The position numbers and the translations under genes were made by a program. Below the pieces are notes generated by a model. That model worked only from the letters and a program-made list of their open reading frames with translations. It had not been told where the DNA came from and searched no databases. Shown here in pieces: positions 27,311 through 36,182 of a stretch of 64,000 bases of DNA (within the stretch, counting starts at the first letter, position 1; each line of letters begins with the position of its first letter). The stretch lies in the NCBI RefSeq assembly GCF_030711405.1, contig NZ_JAULSI010000008.1, positions 67,501-131,500 of the forward strand. The letters run 5' to 3'. This DNA comes from Massilia brevitalea. Lineage in GTDB: Bacteria; Pseudomonadota; Gammaproteobacteria; Burkholderiales; Burkholderiaceae_D.

Positions 27311-29055
27311 GGGCGCTGTCCATGCGCTTTCGCCTGAGCTTGGGCTTGGGCTTGGGCTCGACCCTGGGCTTGCTGCTGGCCGGCAGCGCCGCCGCGGCCG
27401 GCCCGGCGCCGCGCATCAAGCTCAACCAGATCGGCTATTTGCCCCAGGCCAGCAAGCTGGCCCTGGTCCCGGCCGCGCCTGGCGCCGGCGCCTCGTTTGA
27501 CGTGGTGTCCGCCGACAACGCGCGGGTTGTCCTGCAAGGCCAGCTCGGCCGCCCCACAAGCTGGGCGCCGGCGAACGACACGGTGCGGGTCGCCGATTTC
27601 TCCGCCCTGCGCACGCCCGGCCGCTACCGCCTGCGCGTGGCCGGCCAGCCGGAATCCGACGTATTCACGGTCGGCGCCGAAGCCTACCGCGCGCTCGACG
27701 GCGCCGCGCTGAAGGCGTTTTACTTCAACCGCAGCGGCACCGCCCTGGCGGCGCGCCATGCCGGACCCTATGCGCGCCCGGCCGGCCATCCCGACGATTG
27801 GGTGCTGGTGCACGCATCGGCGGCCTCCAGCACGCGCCCGGCGGGCACCGCCATCGCCGCTGCGCGCGGCTGGTACGACGCCGGCGACTACAACAAATAC
27901 ATCGCCAGTTCGGCCATTTCCACCTATACCTTGCTGGCTGCGTATGAACACTTCCCGCAATGGTTCGCGCGGCTGGACACCGATATCCCCGAATCCGGCG
28001 ACGCCGTGCCCGACATTCTCGACGAGGCCATGTGGAACCTGGACTGGATGCTGGCCATGCAGGACCCGGAAGATGGCGGCGTCTACCACAAGCTGACCAA
28101 CCTGCGCTTCGACGCCATGGTGCTGCCGCACCAGGCGATGCGCGAGCCGCGCTACGTGGTGGCGAAAAGCACGGCGGCGGCGCTCGGCTTTGCGGCGACC
28201 ATGGCCACGGCCAGCCGCGTACTGGCGGGCCATGAGCAGCGCTGGCCGGGCCTGGCGGCGCGCACCCTGGCGGCGGCCGAACGCGCCTGGGCCTGGGCCC
28301 AGAAGCATCCGGCGCTGCCGTTCAAGAATCCGCCCGACGTGCTGACCGGGGAATACGGCGACGCCCGCCTGGACGACGAGTTCGCCTGGGCGGCCGCCGA
28401 GCTCTACATCACCACCGGGGAGGACAGCTATTACACGGCGCTGGCGCCGGAAACCGTGTCGGCCACGGTGCCGGCCTGGGACGACGTGCGCGGCCTGGCC
28501 TGGATGTCGCTGGCCCATCACCGGGAGCGCCTGGGCCCAAGCGCCGACCGCGCACTGATCGCCAGCCGCGTCGATGGCCTGGCGGCGCGCCTGGCCGCCG
28601 AGTGGCGTGCCTCCGGCTACCGGGTGGCCATGAAGGGCGCCGATTTCGTCTGGGGCAGCAATGCGGTGGTGCTGAACCAGGCCATGATGCTGCTCCAGGC
28701 CTACCGCCTGAACGGCAAGCGCGACTACCTCGACGCCGCCCAGTCGAATCTCGACTTCGTGCTCGGCCGCAATCCGCTCGGCCTGTCGTTTGTCACCGGT
28801 TTCGGAGCGCGCACGCCGCAACACCCGCACCACCGCCCCTCGCTGGGCGATGCGGTGGCGGCGCCGGTGCCGGGCTTCGTGGCGGGCGGGCCGAACCCGC
28901 TGCAGCAGGACCGGGCCGAATGCCTGCCGTATCCGGGCAGCTTGCCGGCCCTGTCTTACCTCGACCATGCCTGCAGCTATGCCAGCAACGAAGTGGCGAT
29001 CAACTGGAACGCGCCACTGGTGTACGTGCTCGGCGCCCTGTCCACCCTGAGATGA
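27307..29055 (+). CDS. Secreted GH9 glycosidase (endoglucanase/cellodextrinase type)
   Basis: A 582-residue inverting glycoside hydrolase. The signal peptide is rich in Leu/Gly (MRFRLSLGLGLGSTLGLLLAGSAAAA). An N-terminal Ig-like domain of the CelD type (IKLNQIGYLPQASKLALV, then GRYRLRVAGQPESDVF, residues 38-125) precedes the catalytic (alpha/alpha)6 barrel. In the barrel, GWYDAGDYNKY near residue 190 holds the catalytic Asp, HPHHRPS lies near 507, and EVAINWNAPLVYVLG near 561 carries the proton-donor Glu. It would release cellobiose or glucose outside the cytoplasm for the rest of the operon. ATGA overlap couples it to the MFS gene. Confidence 0.93.
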   Translation: MRALSMRFRLSLGLGLGSTLGLLLAGSAAAAGPAPRIKLNQIGYLPQASKLALVPAAPGAGASFDVVSADNARVVLQGQLGRPTSWAPANDTVRVADFSALRTPGRYRLRVAGQPESDVFTVGAEAYRALDGAALKAFYFNRSGTALAARHAGPYARPAGHPDDWVLVHASAASSTRPAGTAIAAARGWYDAGDYNKYIASSAISTYTLLAAYEHFPQWFARLDTDIPESGDAVPDILDEAMWNLDWMLAMQDPEDGGVYHKLTNLRFDAMVLPHQAMREPRYVVAKSTAAALGFAATMATASRVLAGHEQRWPGLAARTLAAAERAWAWAQKHPALPFKNPPDVLTGEYGDARLDDEFAWAAAELYITTGEDSYYTALAPETVSATVPAWDDVRGLAWMSLAHHRERLGPSADRALIASRVDGLAARLAAEWRASGYRVAMKGADFVWGSNAVVLNQAMMLLQAYRLNGKRDYLDAAQSNLDFVLGRNPLGLSFVTGFGARTPQHPHHRPSLGDAVAAPVPGFVAGGPNPLQQDRAECLPYPGSLPALSYLDHACSYASNEVAINWNAPLVYVLGALSTLR

Positions 29056-29077
29056 TGTGAAACCTGGAGACCCGTCC

Positions 29078-29437
29078 ATGAATTCGACCGACTACAGCCT
29101 GGCGCAGCTGCAGCGCCAGGAAGACCAATTGCAGTTCGACAGCTTTGGCAGCGCGGCGGCGCTCGACATCGGGTTGAAGCTGGTAGAACTGGCGCGCGCC
29201 GACGGCAAGGCGGTAGCGGTCGAGATCCGGCGCAACGGCATGCTGCTGTTTGCCCACGGCATGGACGGCACGGCGCCCGACCATGCGGACTGGATCCGGC
29301 GCAAGAGCAACCTCGTGAACCGCACCGGGCACAGCTCCTGCTACATGCATGCCCGGGTCAAGGCGGACGGCGGCGAGGACCATGCGCTGGTGGTGCGCGC
29401 CTTGCAGGACTATCTCCGCGTGAACGGCGCACTGTAG
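29078..29437 (+). CDS. UPF0303/HbpS-like (heme-degrading-domain family) protein
   Basis: A 119-residue single-domain cytosolic protein of the HbpS-like UPF0303 family. Recognisable blocks are GSAAALDIGLKLVELA, VAVEIRRNGMLLFAHGMDGTAPD, WIRRKSNLVNRTGHSSCYMH and a C-terminal DYLRVNGAL. Members are usually about 150-160 residues, so this one is short, mainly in the N-terminal helix and the last turn. Its role is unclear. Some relatives bind heme or degrade it. It follows the GH9 gene by 22 bases and precedes the oxidoreductase by 20, so it appears to be part of the sugar operon. Confidence 0.8.
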   Translation: MNSTDYSLAQLQRQEDQLQFDSFGSAAALDIGLKLVELARADGKAVAVEIRRNGMLLFAHGMDGTAPDHADWIRRKSNLVNRTGHSSCYMHARVKADGGEDHALVVRALQDYLRVNGAL

Positions 29438-29457
29438 GACTTCGACACGGAGAGGAC

Positions 29458-30498
29458 ATGGCAAGGACCATACGTTGGGGCATCCTGGGCACGGGCGGCA
29501 TCGCGCGCGCCTTTGCCCAGGCATTGCGCGACACGCCGGATGCACGGCTGGTGGCGGTCGGCTCGCGGACCTTCGCATCCGCCCACGCATTTGCAGACGA
29601 GTTCGCGGGCGGATTCGCAGGCGACTCCGGCATAGCGGCCTGCCAGTCCTACGAAGCGCTGGTGACCATGCCCGAGGTCGACATCGTGTACGTGGCCACG
29701 CCGCACACGGTGCATGCGCAGAATGCCCTGCTTGCGCTCGAAGCCGGCAAGCCGGTGCTGTGCGAGAAGCCATTCGCCATGAACCTGCGCGAGGCCGAGG
29801 CCGTTGTCGCCCTGGCGCGTAGCCGTGGACTGTTCCTGATGGAAGCGATGTGGACGCGCTTCATGCCGGCCCTGGCCGAGGTGCGGCGCATTGTCGACGC
29901 GGGAGAGATTGGCGAAGTCGCCCTGGTGCAGGCCGATTTCGGCTTTGCCGCCACGCGCGACCCTGCACACCGGGTCAACCGGCGCGAGCTGGGCGGCGGC
30001 GCGCTGCTCGACCTCGGCATCTACCCGCTGTCGATCGCCATGGCGCTGCTGGGGCCGGTAGAAAGCGTGCGCGCGCAGGCTAGCATGGGGCCAACCGGCG
30101 TCGACCTCGGCACCGGATTCACGATGCTGCACCGGGGCGGAACCATGTCGGTCTCGAACTGCTCGCTGCGCGCCCGCACGCCGTGCGAGCTCAGCATCTC
30201 AGGCGAACTCGGCAGCATCCGGATGGAGAGCATGTTCCACATGGCGCGCGCGATCAGCGTTACGGCAGCCGACGGCAGCACGCGCCGCGTCGCCACGCCT
30301 TTTTTGGGCAACGGCTATGTGCACGAGGCGATGGCCGCCGGCGATGCCCTGCGCGCAGGGTTGCCGGAGCATTCCCTGATGACCCACGCGGAGACGCTGG
30401 CCGGGATGGGCGTGCTGGACGAGATCCGGGCCCAGATTGGCTTGCGGTATGACGCCGATGGTGCGGCCGGGCCTGTCAGCCGCGTCCGCTGCCGGTGA
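29458..30498 (+). CDS. Gfo/Idh/MocA-family oxidoreductase
   Basis: A 346-residue NAD(P)-dependent sugar oxidoreductase. The Rossmann fold is GILGTGGIARAFAQAL near residue 8. The family signature VLCEKPFAMNLREAEA near residue 100 supplies the catalytic Lys, and LGGGALLDLGIYPLS near 180 is the dimer/substrate region. It probably interconverts hydroxyl and keto sugars from the glucan-derived pool. GAGAGG lies before the ATG. The last 23 bases overlap the end of the integrase gene on the other strand. Confidence 0.9.
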   Translation: MARTIRWGILGTGGIARAFAQALRDTPDARLVAVGSRTFASAHAFADEFAGGFAGDSGIAACQSYEALVTMPEVDIVYVATPHTVHAQNALLALEAGKPVLCEKPFAMNLREAEAVVALARSRGLFLMEAMWTRFMPALAEVRRIVDAGEIGEVALVQADFGFAATRDPAHRVNRRELGGGALLDLGIYPLSIAMALLGPVESVRAQASMGPTGVDLGTGFTMLHRGGTMSVSNCSLRARTPCELSISGELGSIRMESMFHMARAISVTAADGSTRRVATPFLGNGYVHEAMAAGDALRAGLPEHSLMTHAETLAGMGVLDEIRAQIGLRYDADGAAGPVSRVRCR

Positions 30499-31651
30499 CC
30501 GAAGCAATGATCTCGTCGTGGCGCTCGTTGTCGGTCTTGTGCAGGTAGGCCGCGGTGGTGGCAATGTTGGCGTGGCCGGCGGTGTCCTGCAGGGTTTTGA
30601 GTTGCACGCCGTTGTTGGCGTGGTTGGTCAGCATGCTGTGGCGCAGCCAGTGCGCGGAGGCATGACGCAAGGTGGCGGCGGTGTCGCTGTCGCCGTCGCG
30701 GGCGGCGCGCGCGGCGGCTTCGGCAAAGATGCCTTTCAGTGCCTCCGACGCCGCTTCGTCGCTCAGGCGCGTGATTTCGCGGCTGCGGCTCGACAGCACC
30801 AGGGGCGTGCGGTCGACGCGCGCCGTCTGCGGCGGCAAGCCATAGGCTTCGCGGTAGCGCCGGAAGGCGGCCAGCATGTCGTCGGGCACCGGCAGGCGGC
30901 GCGGCTTGTTGCCCTTGCCGAGTACGTCGATCCACCAGCGCCCCGCGCCTTCGGCATAGATGGCGCCCATGTTGGCGCTGACGATCTCGTTCAGGCGCGC
31001 CCCGGTATGGGCGAACGCGACCAGCAGGAAACGGTCGCGCTCGCGCCTGCGCTCGGCGGCCGGCGAATCGGCCAGGCGGTTAGTGACCGTGTCCAGGGCC
31101 AGCGCGATGGCTTGCGGCGTGAGGTAGCGTGTGATGCGGCTGGCGATCGGCGTGCGTACGTTGCGCACCAGGGCGCCGGGATTGCGGCGCAGGTAGCCGG
31201 TTTGCTCGGCAAAGGCGAGCAGGCCCTTGACTGCGATCATGGCCTGGCGCCGGCTCGGGTCGGACAGCGGCCCGGTGAACGGACGGTAGCGCGGGTCGCG
31301 GCGCGGCCATTTGGTGGTCGAGATCCAGTCCGGCGGCGGGTTGCGCAGGAAATCCTTGTAGGCGTTCAGGTCGGCCACGTTCAGCTGGGACAGGGTCTTT
31401 TTCGCTTCTTCGCGGCACCAGGTGAGGAAGCGGAACAACTCTTTCTGGGAATTGGCGATCGAAGCCGGGGTGAGCTCGCCATTGGCGATGAACTCGCGCG
31501 CGATCTCGATGTCGGTTTGCGCTTCGGTGATCGGGTCGTCCGCAACCCGGAACATCTTGACGCCGAGCCGGCCGCTGGGGCCGCTTGCCGGCGCGTCGGT
31601 GTCGGTGTCAAGGTGGGCGGGGCCGAGGTCGATGGGGGCGAACTTTGTCAT
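30476..31651 (-). CDS. Tyrosine recombinase/integrase, LexA-box controlled
   Basis: A 391-residue site-specific recombinase. The N-terminal SAM-like core-binding domain (EIAREFIANGELTPASIANSQKE to LLAFAEQTGYL) is followed by a catalytic domain with the full pentad: Arg in AHTGARLNEIV, Lys in LGKGNKPRRLPV, H-x-x-R in AHWLRHSMLTN, then His in GHANIATTAAYLH with the nucleophile Tyr in the same block. It therefore looks active. There is no adjacent phage or transposon gene, no tRNA and no visible attachment repeat. A near-consensus LexA box lies just upstream. The start at 31651 (MTKFAPID) lies after that box. An ATG at 31678 would be within it. It ends 23 bases inside the convergent oxidoreductase gene. 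Confidence 0.9.
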   Translation of the reverse strand: MTKFAPIDLGPAHLDTDTDAPASGPSGRLGVKMFRVADDPITEAQTDIEIAREFIANGELTPASIANSQKELFRFLTWCREEAKKTLSQLNVADLNAYKDFLRNPPPDWISTTKWPRRDPRYRPFTGPLSDPSRRQAMIAVKGLLAFAEQTGYLRRNPGALVRNVRTPIASRITRYLTPQAIALALDTVTNRLADSPAAERRRERDRFLLVAFAHTGARLNEIVSANMGAIYAEGAGRWWIDVLGKGNKPRRLPVPDDMLAAFRRYREAYGLPPQTARVDRTPLVLSSRSREITRLSDEAASEALKGIFAEAAARAARDGDSDTAATLRHASAHWLRHSMLTNHANNGVQLKTLQDTAGHANIATTAAYLHKTDNERHDEIIASVTGSGRG

Positions 31652-31666
31652 GGTGAGGCTCAGAAA

Positions 31667-31686
31667 TACTGTATTCATATACAGTA
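31667..31686. promoter_or_regulatory. LexA (SOS) box upstream of the integrase
   Basis: TACTGTATTCATATACAGTA has the CTGT-N8-ACAG core and nearly complete agreement with the canonical TACTGTATATATATACAGTA box. It lies 16 bases from the integrase start, over a possible -10 (TATACT on the minus strand), so LexA would block it. It is also 87 bases before divergent pncA. Confidence 0.85.
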
Positions 31687-31772
31687 TAACATTCAGCCAA
31701 CGGCAGGCACAGCCCCTTGCCTGCCGTGCTACCCTGTGCGCTTGATGTGTATTTAACAGGAGGCCTGCTTTT

Positions 31773-32375
31773 ATGAATCCGATCCGTCTGCAAGACAGCG
31801 ACGCCTTGCTCGTCATCGACATGCAATACGATTTCCTGCCCGGCGGCAGCCTGGGCGTGCCCGAGGGCGACCAGGTGCTGGCGCCGGTCAACGAGGCGAT
31901 GGCCAGGTTTGCCGCGCTCGGCCTGCCGGTGTATGCCTCGCGCGACTGGCATCCGGAAAACCATATTTCGTTTGCCGAACGCGGTGGCCCCTGGCCTCCG
32001 CACTGCGTGGCCGAGACCCGCGGCGCGGCGTTTTCCGACGAACTGGCGCTGCCGGCCGACACGGTGATCATCTCGAAAGCCGACAGCGCCGACGCCGACG
32101 CCTATTCCGCCTTCAACGGCACCGCGCTGGCCGACCACCTGCGCCAGCACGGCGTGACCCGCGTGTTCGTGTGCGGCCTGGCCACCGACTACTGCGTGCT
32201 GAACACGGCGCTCGACGCCCGCACCGAAGGTTTCGACACCGTGATCCTGCCCGAAGCGATGCGCGCCGTGAACGTCCAGCCGCAGGATGGCGAACGCGCG
32301 ATCGCGCAAATGCGCGAGGCCGGCGTCAGTACGGCCACGCTGGCCGAGCTGGGCGAGATTGCCGCTGCGGCCTGA
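31773..32375 (+). CDS. pncA: Nicotinamidase (PncA-type)
   Basis: A 200-residue isochorismatase-fold hydrolase that turns nicotinamide into nicotinate for NAD salvage. The catalytic triad is visible: Asp16 in LLVIDMQYDF, Lys in VIISKADSADADAYSAF (about residue 101) and Cys in GLATDYCVLNTALDA (about 145). Metal ligands are Asp58 and His60 in SRDWHPENH and His77 in PWPPHCV. Length is normal. AGGAGG precedes the ATG. It diverges from the integrase, and a bidirectional terminator follows. The other NAD genes of the window (nadB, nadA, nadC, sirtuin) lie 24-30 kb away. Confidence 0.95.
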   Translation: MNPIRLQDSDALLVIDMQYDFLPGGSLGVPEGDQVLAPVNEAMARFAALGLPVYASRDWHPENHISFAERGGPWPPHCVAETRGAAFSDELALPADTVIISKADSADADAYSAFNGTALADHLRQHGVTRVFVCGLATDYCVLNTALDARTEGFDTVILPEAMRAVNVQPQDGERAIAQMREAGVSTATLAELGEIAAAA

Positions 32376-32409
32376 GCGCGTCCGAATCGTTCATCGGAGT
32401 TTACAAAGT

Positions 32410-32445
32410 AAAACGGCGCCCGTCTTTATTGACGGGCGCCGTTTT
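32410..32445. terminator. Bidirectional terminator between pncA and the permease
   Basis: A perfect 15-bp stem (AAAACGGCGCCCGTC and its complement) with a TTTATT loop. The A/T ends give T tracts in both directions, so it serves both convergent genes. Confidence 0.93.
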
Positions 32446-32463
32446 CGTTTCAGCCTGGGGTGA

Positions 32464-33864
32464 TCAAGCCTTGGTGTTGTTCAGCAGCGAACGCTGGCGG
32501 GCGTAGCCGAAGTAAACGATCAGGCCCAGCAGCAGCCAGACGGCAAACGCCACCCAGGTATGCCAGCTGAGGAAGGACATCAGGGCCACGCAGAAGATGA
32601 TGGCCAGGGCCGGCACGACAGGCACGCCCGGGCAGCGGAAGGCGCGGTGCAGGTCCGGACGCTTCTTGCGCAGGATGATGACGGCCAGCGACACCAGCGA
32701 GAAAGCGGCCAGGGTGCCGATGTTGACCAGTTCGGCCAGCACGCCCAGCGGCACGACGGCGGCGATCAGGCCGAAGATGATGCCGACCATCCAGGTGGCG
32801 AAGTACGGGGTGCCGTATTTCGGGTGCACTTCCGACAGTTTCTTCGGCAGCAGGCCATCGCGCGACATGGCGTACAGGATGCGGGTCTGGCCGTAGGCCA
32901 TGACCAGGATCACGGTGCTCATGCCGAGGATGGCGGCCAGGTCGACGAAGCCGGCAACCCAGTCCTGGCCGGCGTACTGCAGCGCCAGCGAGACCGGGTG
33001 ATCGACGCCCTTGAAGTTCATGTAGGGGACGATGCCGGTCATGATGGCGGCGACCACCACGTACAGGATGGTGCAGATGACCAGCGAACCGATGATACCG
33101 ATCGGCAAATCCTTGGCCGGGTTCTTGACTTCTTCCGCCGCCGAGGTCACCGCGTCGAAGCCGATGAAGGCGAAGAACACCAGTGCGGCGGCGCTCATCA
33201 CGCTACCCATGCCGAACGGCATGAAGGGCTGCCAGTTGTCCGGCTTCACGTAGCTGACGCCAACGAAGATGAACAGCAGCACGACGCCGGTCTTGATCAG
33301 CACCATGATGTTGTTCACGCGCGCCGATTCGCGCACGCCGAGCGAGAGCATGAAGGTCAGGACCAGCATGATCAGGAAGGCCGGCAGGTTGAACAGGGTG
33401 TTCACGCCGGGAATCGCTCCGGGGGCGGCGCGCAAGGCTTCCGGCAGCACGATGCCGATGCCTTTCAGCAGCGACTGGAAATAACCCGACCAGCCGACCG
33501 CAACGGTCGAAGTCGCCAGGCCGTATTCGAGCAGCAGGTCCCAGCCGATCATCCAGGCGACGATCTCGCCCAGGGTCACATAGGAATAGGTGTAGATCGA
33601 GCCGGCCACCGGCACGCTGGAAGCGAACTCGGCATAACAGAGCGCGGCAAAGCCGCAGGCGATCGCGGCGATGATGAAGGAAAGGCTCAGCGCCGGGCCG
33701 GCCGTGACTGCGCCGGTACCGGTCAGCACAAAGATGCCCGTGCCGACAATTGCCCCGATACCCATCAGGATCAGGTCCATCGGTCCGAGGACCTTCTTCA
33801 GCCCGCCTGGGGTGCGGGCGTCCGCCACCATGGTATCGAGGTTCTTCGTCCTAAAAATACTCAC
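32464..33864 (-). CDS. APC-family amino-acid permease
   Basis: A 466-residue inner-membrane amino-acid transporter with about 12 helices. The first helix holds the APC substrate loop LILMGIGAIVGTGIFVLTG near residue 35. VFFAFIGFDAVTSAAEEVKNPAKDLP near 230 is the second diagnostic block, typical of the YfnA/cationic amino-acid branch. A GTG start was chosen: AGGAGA lies nine bases upstream and the protein then begins SIFRTKNLDTM as in relatives. The longer in-frame ATG extension is Arg-rich and non-coding in character. A 292-base leader separates it from the upstream thiamine-diphosphate enzyme, so it probably has its own promoter. Confidence 0.92.
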   Translation of the reverse strand: MSIFRTKNLDTMVADARTPGGLKKVLGPMDLILMGIGAIVGTGIFVLTGTGAVTAGPALSLSFIIAAIACGFAALCYAEFASSVPVAGSIYTYSYVTLGEIVAWMIGWDLLLEYGLATSTVAVGWSGYFQSLLKGIGIVLPEALRAAPGAIPGVNTLFNLPAFLIMLVLTFMLSLGVRESARVNNIMVLIKTGVVLLFIFVGVSYVKPDNWQPFMPFGMGSVMSAAALVFFAFIGFDAVTSAAEEVKNPAKDLPIGIIGSLVICTILYVVVAAIMTGIVPYMNFKGVDHPVSLALQYAGQDWVAGFVDLAAILGMSTVILVMAYGQTRILYAMSRDGLLPKKLSEVHPKYGTPYFATWMVGIIFGLIAAVVPLGVLAELVNIGTLAAFSLVSLAVIILRKKRPDLHRAFRCPGVPVVPALAIIFCVALMSFLSWHTWVAFAVWLLLGLIVYFGYARQRSLLNNTKA

Positions 33865-34156
33865 TACGTGTTCTCCTGTTATGCATTGTCGTCTCCTTCC
33901 GGAAGGCAGCCGCCGTGGCTGGCGTGCCCTCTTCGCTTCCCTGCAGACCTGCTGTCGTTTGCCAACTCGTGTTGTACGCATGCGCACCCTGGCCGCCCGT
34001 GCATGCAACAGCATGCGCGGGAGCACGGGATACGGTCATCATCGGAACGGGGGAAAGCGCCTGCATAGCCGCCAGGCGCCAGTCGGTTCACATGTTCAGC
34101 GTCGCGTCTTTACACGCATCGGCGAAAAGCGATAACAATAAGCCAGCACATCCGCA
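33865..34156. other. Leader region of the permease gene
   Basis: 292 bases between two minus-strand genes. The promoter and leader of the permease must lie here. Imperfect GCATGC repeats are seen near 33978-34020. Nothing else can be supported. Confidence 0.4.
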
Positions 34157-35929
34157 TTATTGCTCCGTCAACCCCTGTTGAGCAAGCGCGCGGCGAACGG
34201 CATCGGCTTCCGGCTCGCCTTTTTCGATGGCCTCGTAGTATTGCCTTGCCTGGGAACGGGTAATGTGGGGTGGCAAAGGCGGGATATTCGCCTCGCTGAC
34301 GATGTCGAGCACGAAGGGCTTATTGGCGGAAAACGCCGCATCCAGGGCCGGGCCGAGCTGGTCCGGACGTTCCACGCGCGCGCCGTCGAGCCCGAGCAGG
34401 CGTGCATAGTCGGCATAGGCCACGTCGGGTAGTTGCTGCGAAGTCTCGAACTTCGGCTCGCCCGCCATGCCGCGCTGCTCCCAGGTGACGAAGTTCAGGT
34501 CGCGGTTGTTCAGCACCAGCACGATCAGGCGCGGGTCGCGCCACTCCTGCCAGGTGCGGGCAATCGTGATCAGGCCGTTCATGCCGTTCATCTGCATGGC
34601 GCCGTCGCCCACCAGCGCCACCACCAGGCGTTCGGGATAGGCCATCTTGGCGGCGAATGCATACGGCACCGCCGAGCCCATCGTGGCCAGCCCGCCCGAC
34701 AGCGACCCCAGCATCCCCTTGCGGGCGCGGATGTCCAGCGCATACCACGAGGTCGAGGAACCCGAGTCGCCGGCCAGGATGGCGTCGTCGGGCAGGCGCT
34801 GCGACAGCTCCCAGAAGGCGCGCTGGGGGTTCAGCTCGGGTGTTTCCAGCATCGCCTTTTGTTCCAGCAGCTGCCAGCTCTTGCGCACATTCTCCTCGAT
34901 GCGCTCCTGCCAGCTGCGGTCTCCCTTGCGCTGCAGGAGCGGGACCAGGGCCTGCAAACTGGCCTTGGCGTCGCCGATCAGGTTGCTCTCCATCGGGTAG
35001 CGCAAGCTGAGCATCTTGCCGTCGATGTCGATCTGCACGCCGCGCGCCTGGCCTTCCTCGGGCAGGAATTCCGAATACGGGAAGCTCGAGCCGACCATCA
35101 GCAAGGTATCGCATTCGTTCATCATGTCGAAACTGGCCTGGGTACCGATGATGCCGATCGAGCCGGTCACGAACGGCAGCTCGTCGGGCACGACCATCTT
35201 GCCGAGCAGGGCCTTGGCGATGCCCGCCCCCAGCAGCTGCGCCACCTCGACCAGTTCGTCGCCCGCCCCATGGGCGCCGGCGCCGGCCAGGATGGCCACC
35301 TTCTTGCCGGCGTTCAGGATATCGGCCGCCTGCTGCAATGCCGTTTGCGGCGGCACCCCGGCGCGCGCCATGCTGCCGATCCCCGTGACAATGCTGCCGT
35401 GCTCGCGCGGCGGCTGGGTAACGGCGTCTTCGTCCTGCAAATCCGACGGGATGATGATGCAGGTGACGCAGCGCTCGGTGCGTGCAATGCGGAAGGCGCG
35501 GTCGACCAGGTGGCGGATCTGCCCGGCAGTGGTGGCCATCTGCACGAAGGCGCCGGCCACGTCCTTGAACAGGGTGACCAGGTCGACTTCCTGCTGGAAG
35601 TGGCCGCCGAGCGAGGCACGCTTTTGCTGGCCGACGATGGCGACCACCGGCTGGTGGTCGAGCTTGGCGTCATACAGGCCATTCAGCAGGTGGATCGCGC
35701 CCGGGCCCGAGGTGGCCATGCAGACGCCGACCTCGTCCGTGTACTTGGCGTGGGCGCAGGCCATGAAGGCGGCCATTTCCTCGTGGCGGGTCTGGACGAA
35801 GTCGATGCGGTCCTGGCGCCGCATGGCGGCCAGGATGCCGTTGATGCCGTCGCCGGGGTAGCCGTAGATGCGGTTCACACCCCATTCGTCGAGTCGTTGC
35901 AAAAGGAAATCGCCTACCGTCATCGTCAT
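34157..35929 (-). CDS. Thiamine-diphosphate enzyme of the pyruvate-oxidase type
   Basis: A 590-residue ThDP- and probably FAD-dependent enzyme, likely decarboxylating pyruvate or a related 2-oxo acid. Three domains are visible. The Pyr domain has YGYPGDGINGILAA and the catalytic Glu in TRHEEMAAFMA near residue 52. The central domain has VAILAGAGAHGAGDELVE near 210. The PP domain has the ThDP motif VGDGAMQMNGMNGLITIA ending LVLNNRDLNFVTWEQR near 455-490. The start at 35929 has GGGAGAG upstream. A second ATG two codons later is possible. It is probably PoxB-like rather than acetolactate synthase because it stands alone without a small subunit. Confidence 0.88.
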   Translation of the reverse strand: MTMTVGDFLLQRLDEWGVNRIYGYPGDGINGILAAMRRQDRIDFVQTRHEEMAAFMACAHAKYTDEVGVCMATSGPGAIHLLNGLYDAKLDHQPVVAIVGQQKRASLGGHFQQEVDLVTLFKDVAGAFVQMATTAGQIRHLVDRAFRIARTERCVTCIIIPSDLQDEDAVTQPPREHGSIVTGIGSMARAGVPPQTALQQAADILNAGKKVAILAGAGAHGAGDELVEVAQLLGAGIAKALLGKMVVPDELPFVTGSIGIIGTQASFDMMNECDTLLMVGSSFPYSEFLPEEGQARGVQIDIDGKMLSLRYPMESNLIGDAKASLQALVPLLQRKGDRSWQERIEENVRKSWQLLEQKAMLETPELNPQRAFWELSQRLPDDAILAGDSGSSTSWYALDIRARKGMLGSLSGGLATMGSAVPYAFAAKMAYPERLVVALVGDGAMQMNGMNGLITIARTWQEWRDPRLIVLVLNNRDLNFVTWEQRGMAGEPKFETSQQLPDVAYADYARLLGLDGARVERPDQLGPALDAAFSANKPFVLDIVSEANIPPLPPHITRSQARQYYEAIEKGEPEADAVRRALAQQGLTEQ

Positions 35930-36034
35930 GAATCTCTCCCAACATTGCTTGCGACATGGCCCGGGCAGCGGGCCGGCTACACTGCGGACGAGCATAGCAC
36001 CCTGCCCGTCGAGCATCCGCACGTTACCTTGGGT

Positions 36035-36169
36035 TCACGTGCGACCGCGCTTGTGCCATAGCGGGCGCAGGACTATCCAGCCGTACAGGAACAGCGCGCC
36101 GAACACGACGAAGAGCACGAAGGCGAGGTGCAGCAGCAGGACGGCGCCAGCGGCAATGGAAAAGGCCAT
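36035..36169 (-). CDS. 44-residue DUF2784 stub
   Basis: A tiny membrane protein: SIAAGAVLLLHLAFVLFVVF then GALFLYGWIVLRPLWHKRGRT and stop. The first helix matches the start of DUF2784 proteins (usually about 120 residues, three or four helices), but the rest is missing and no remaining part can be found in the 105 bases before the next gene. AAGGGAAAT gives a good ribosome site, so it may still be made. It follows the monooxygenase fusion by 13 bases in the same operon. It is a truncated remnant or a true microprotein. Confidence 0.6.
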   Translation of the reverse strand: MAFSIAAGAVLLLHLAFVLFVVFGALFLYGWIVLRPLWHKRGRT

Positions 36170-36182
36170 CGATTTCCCTTTA

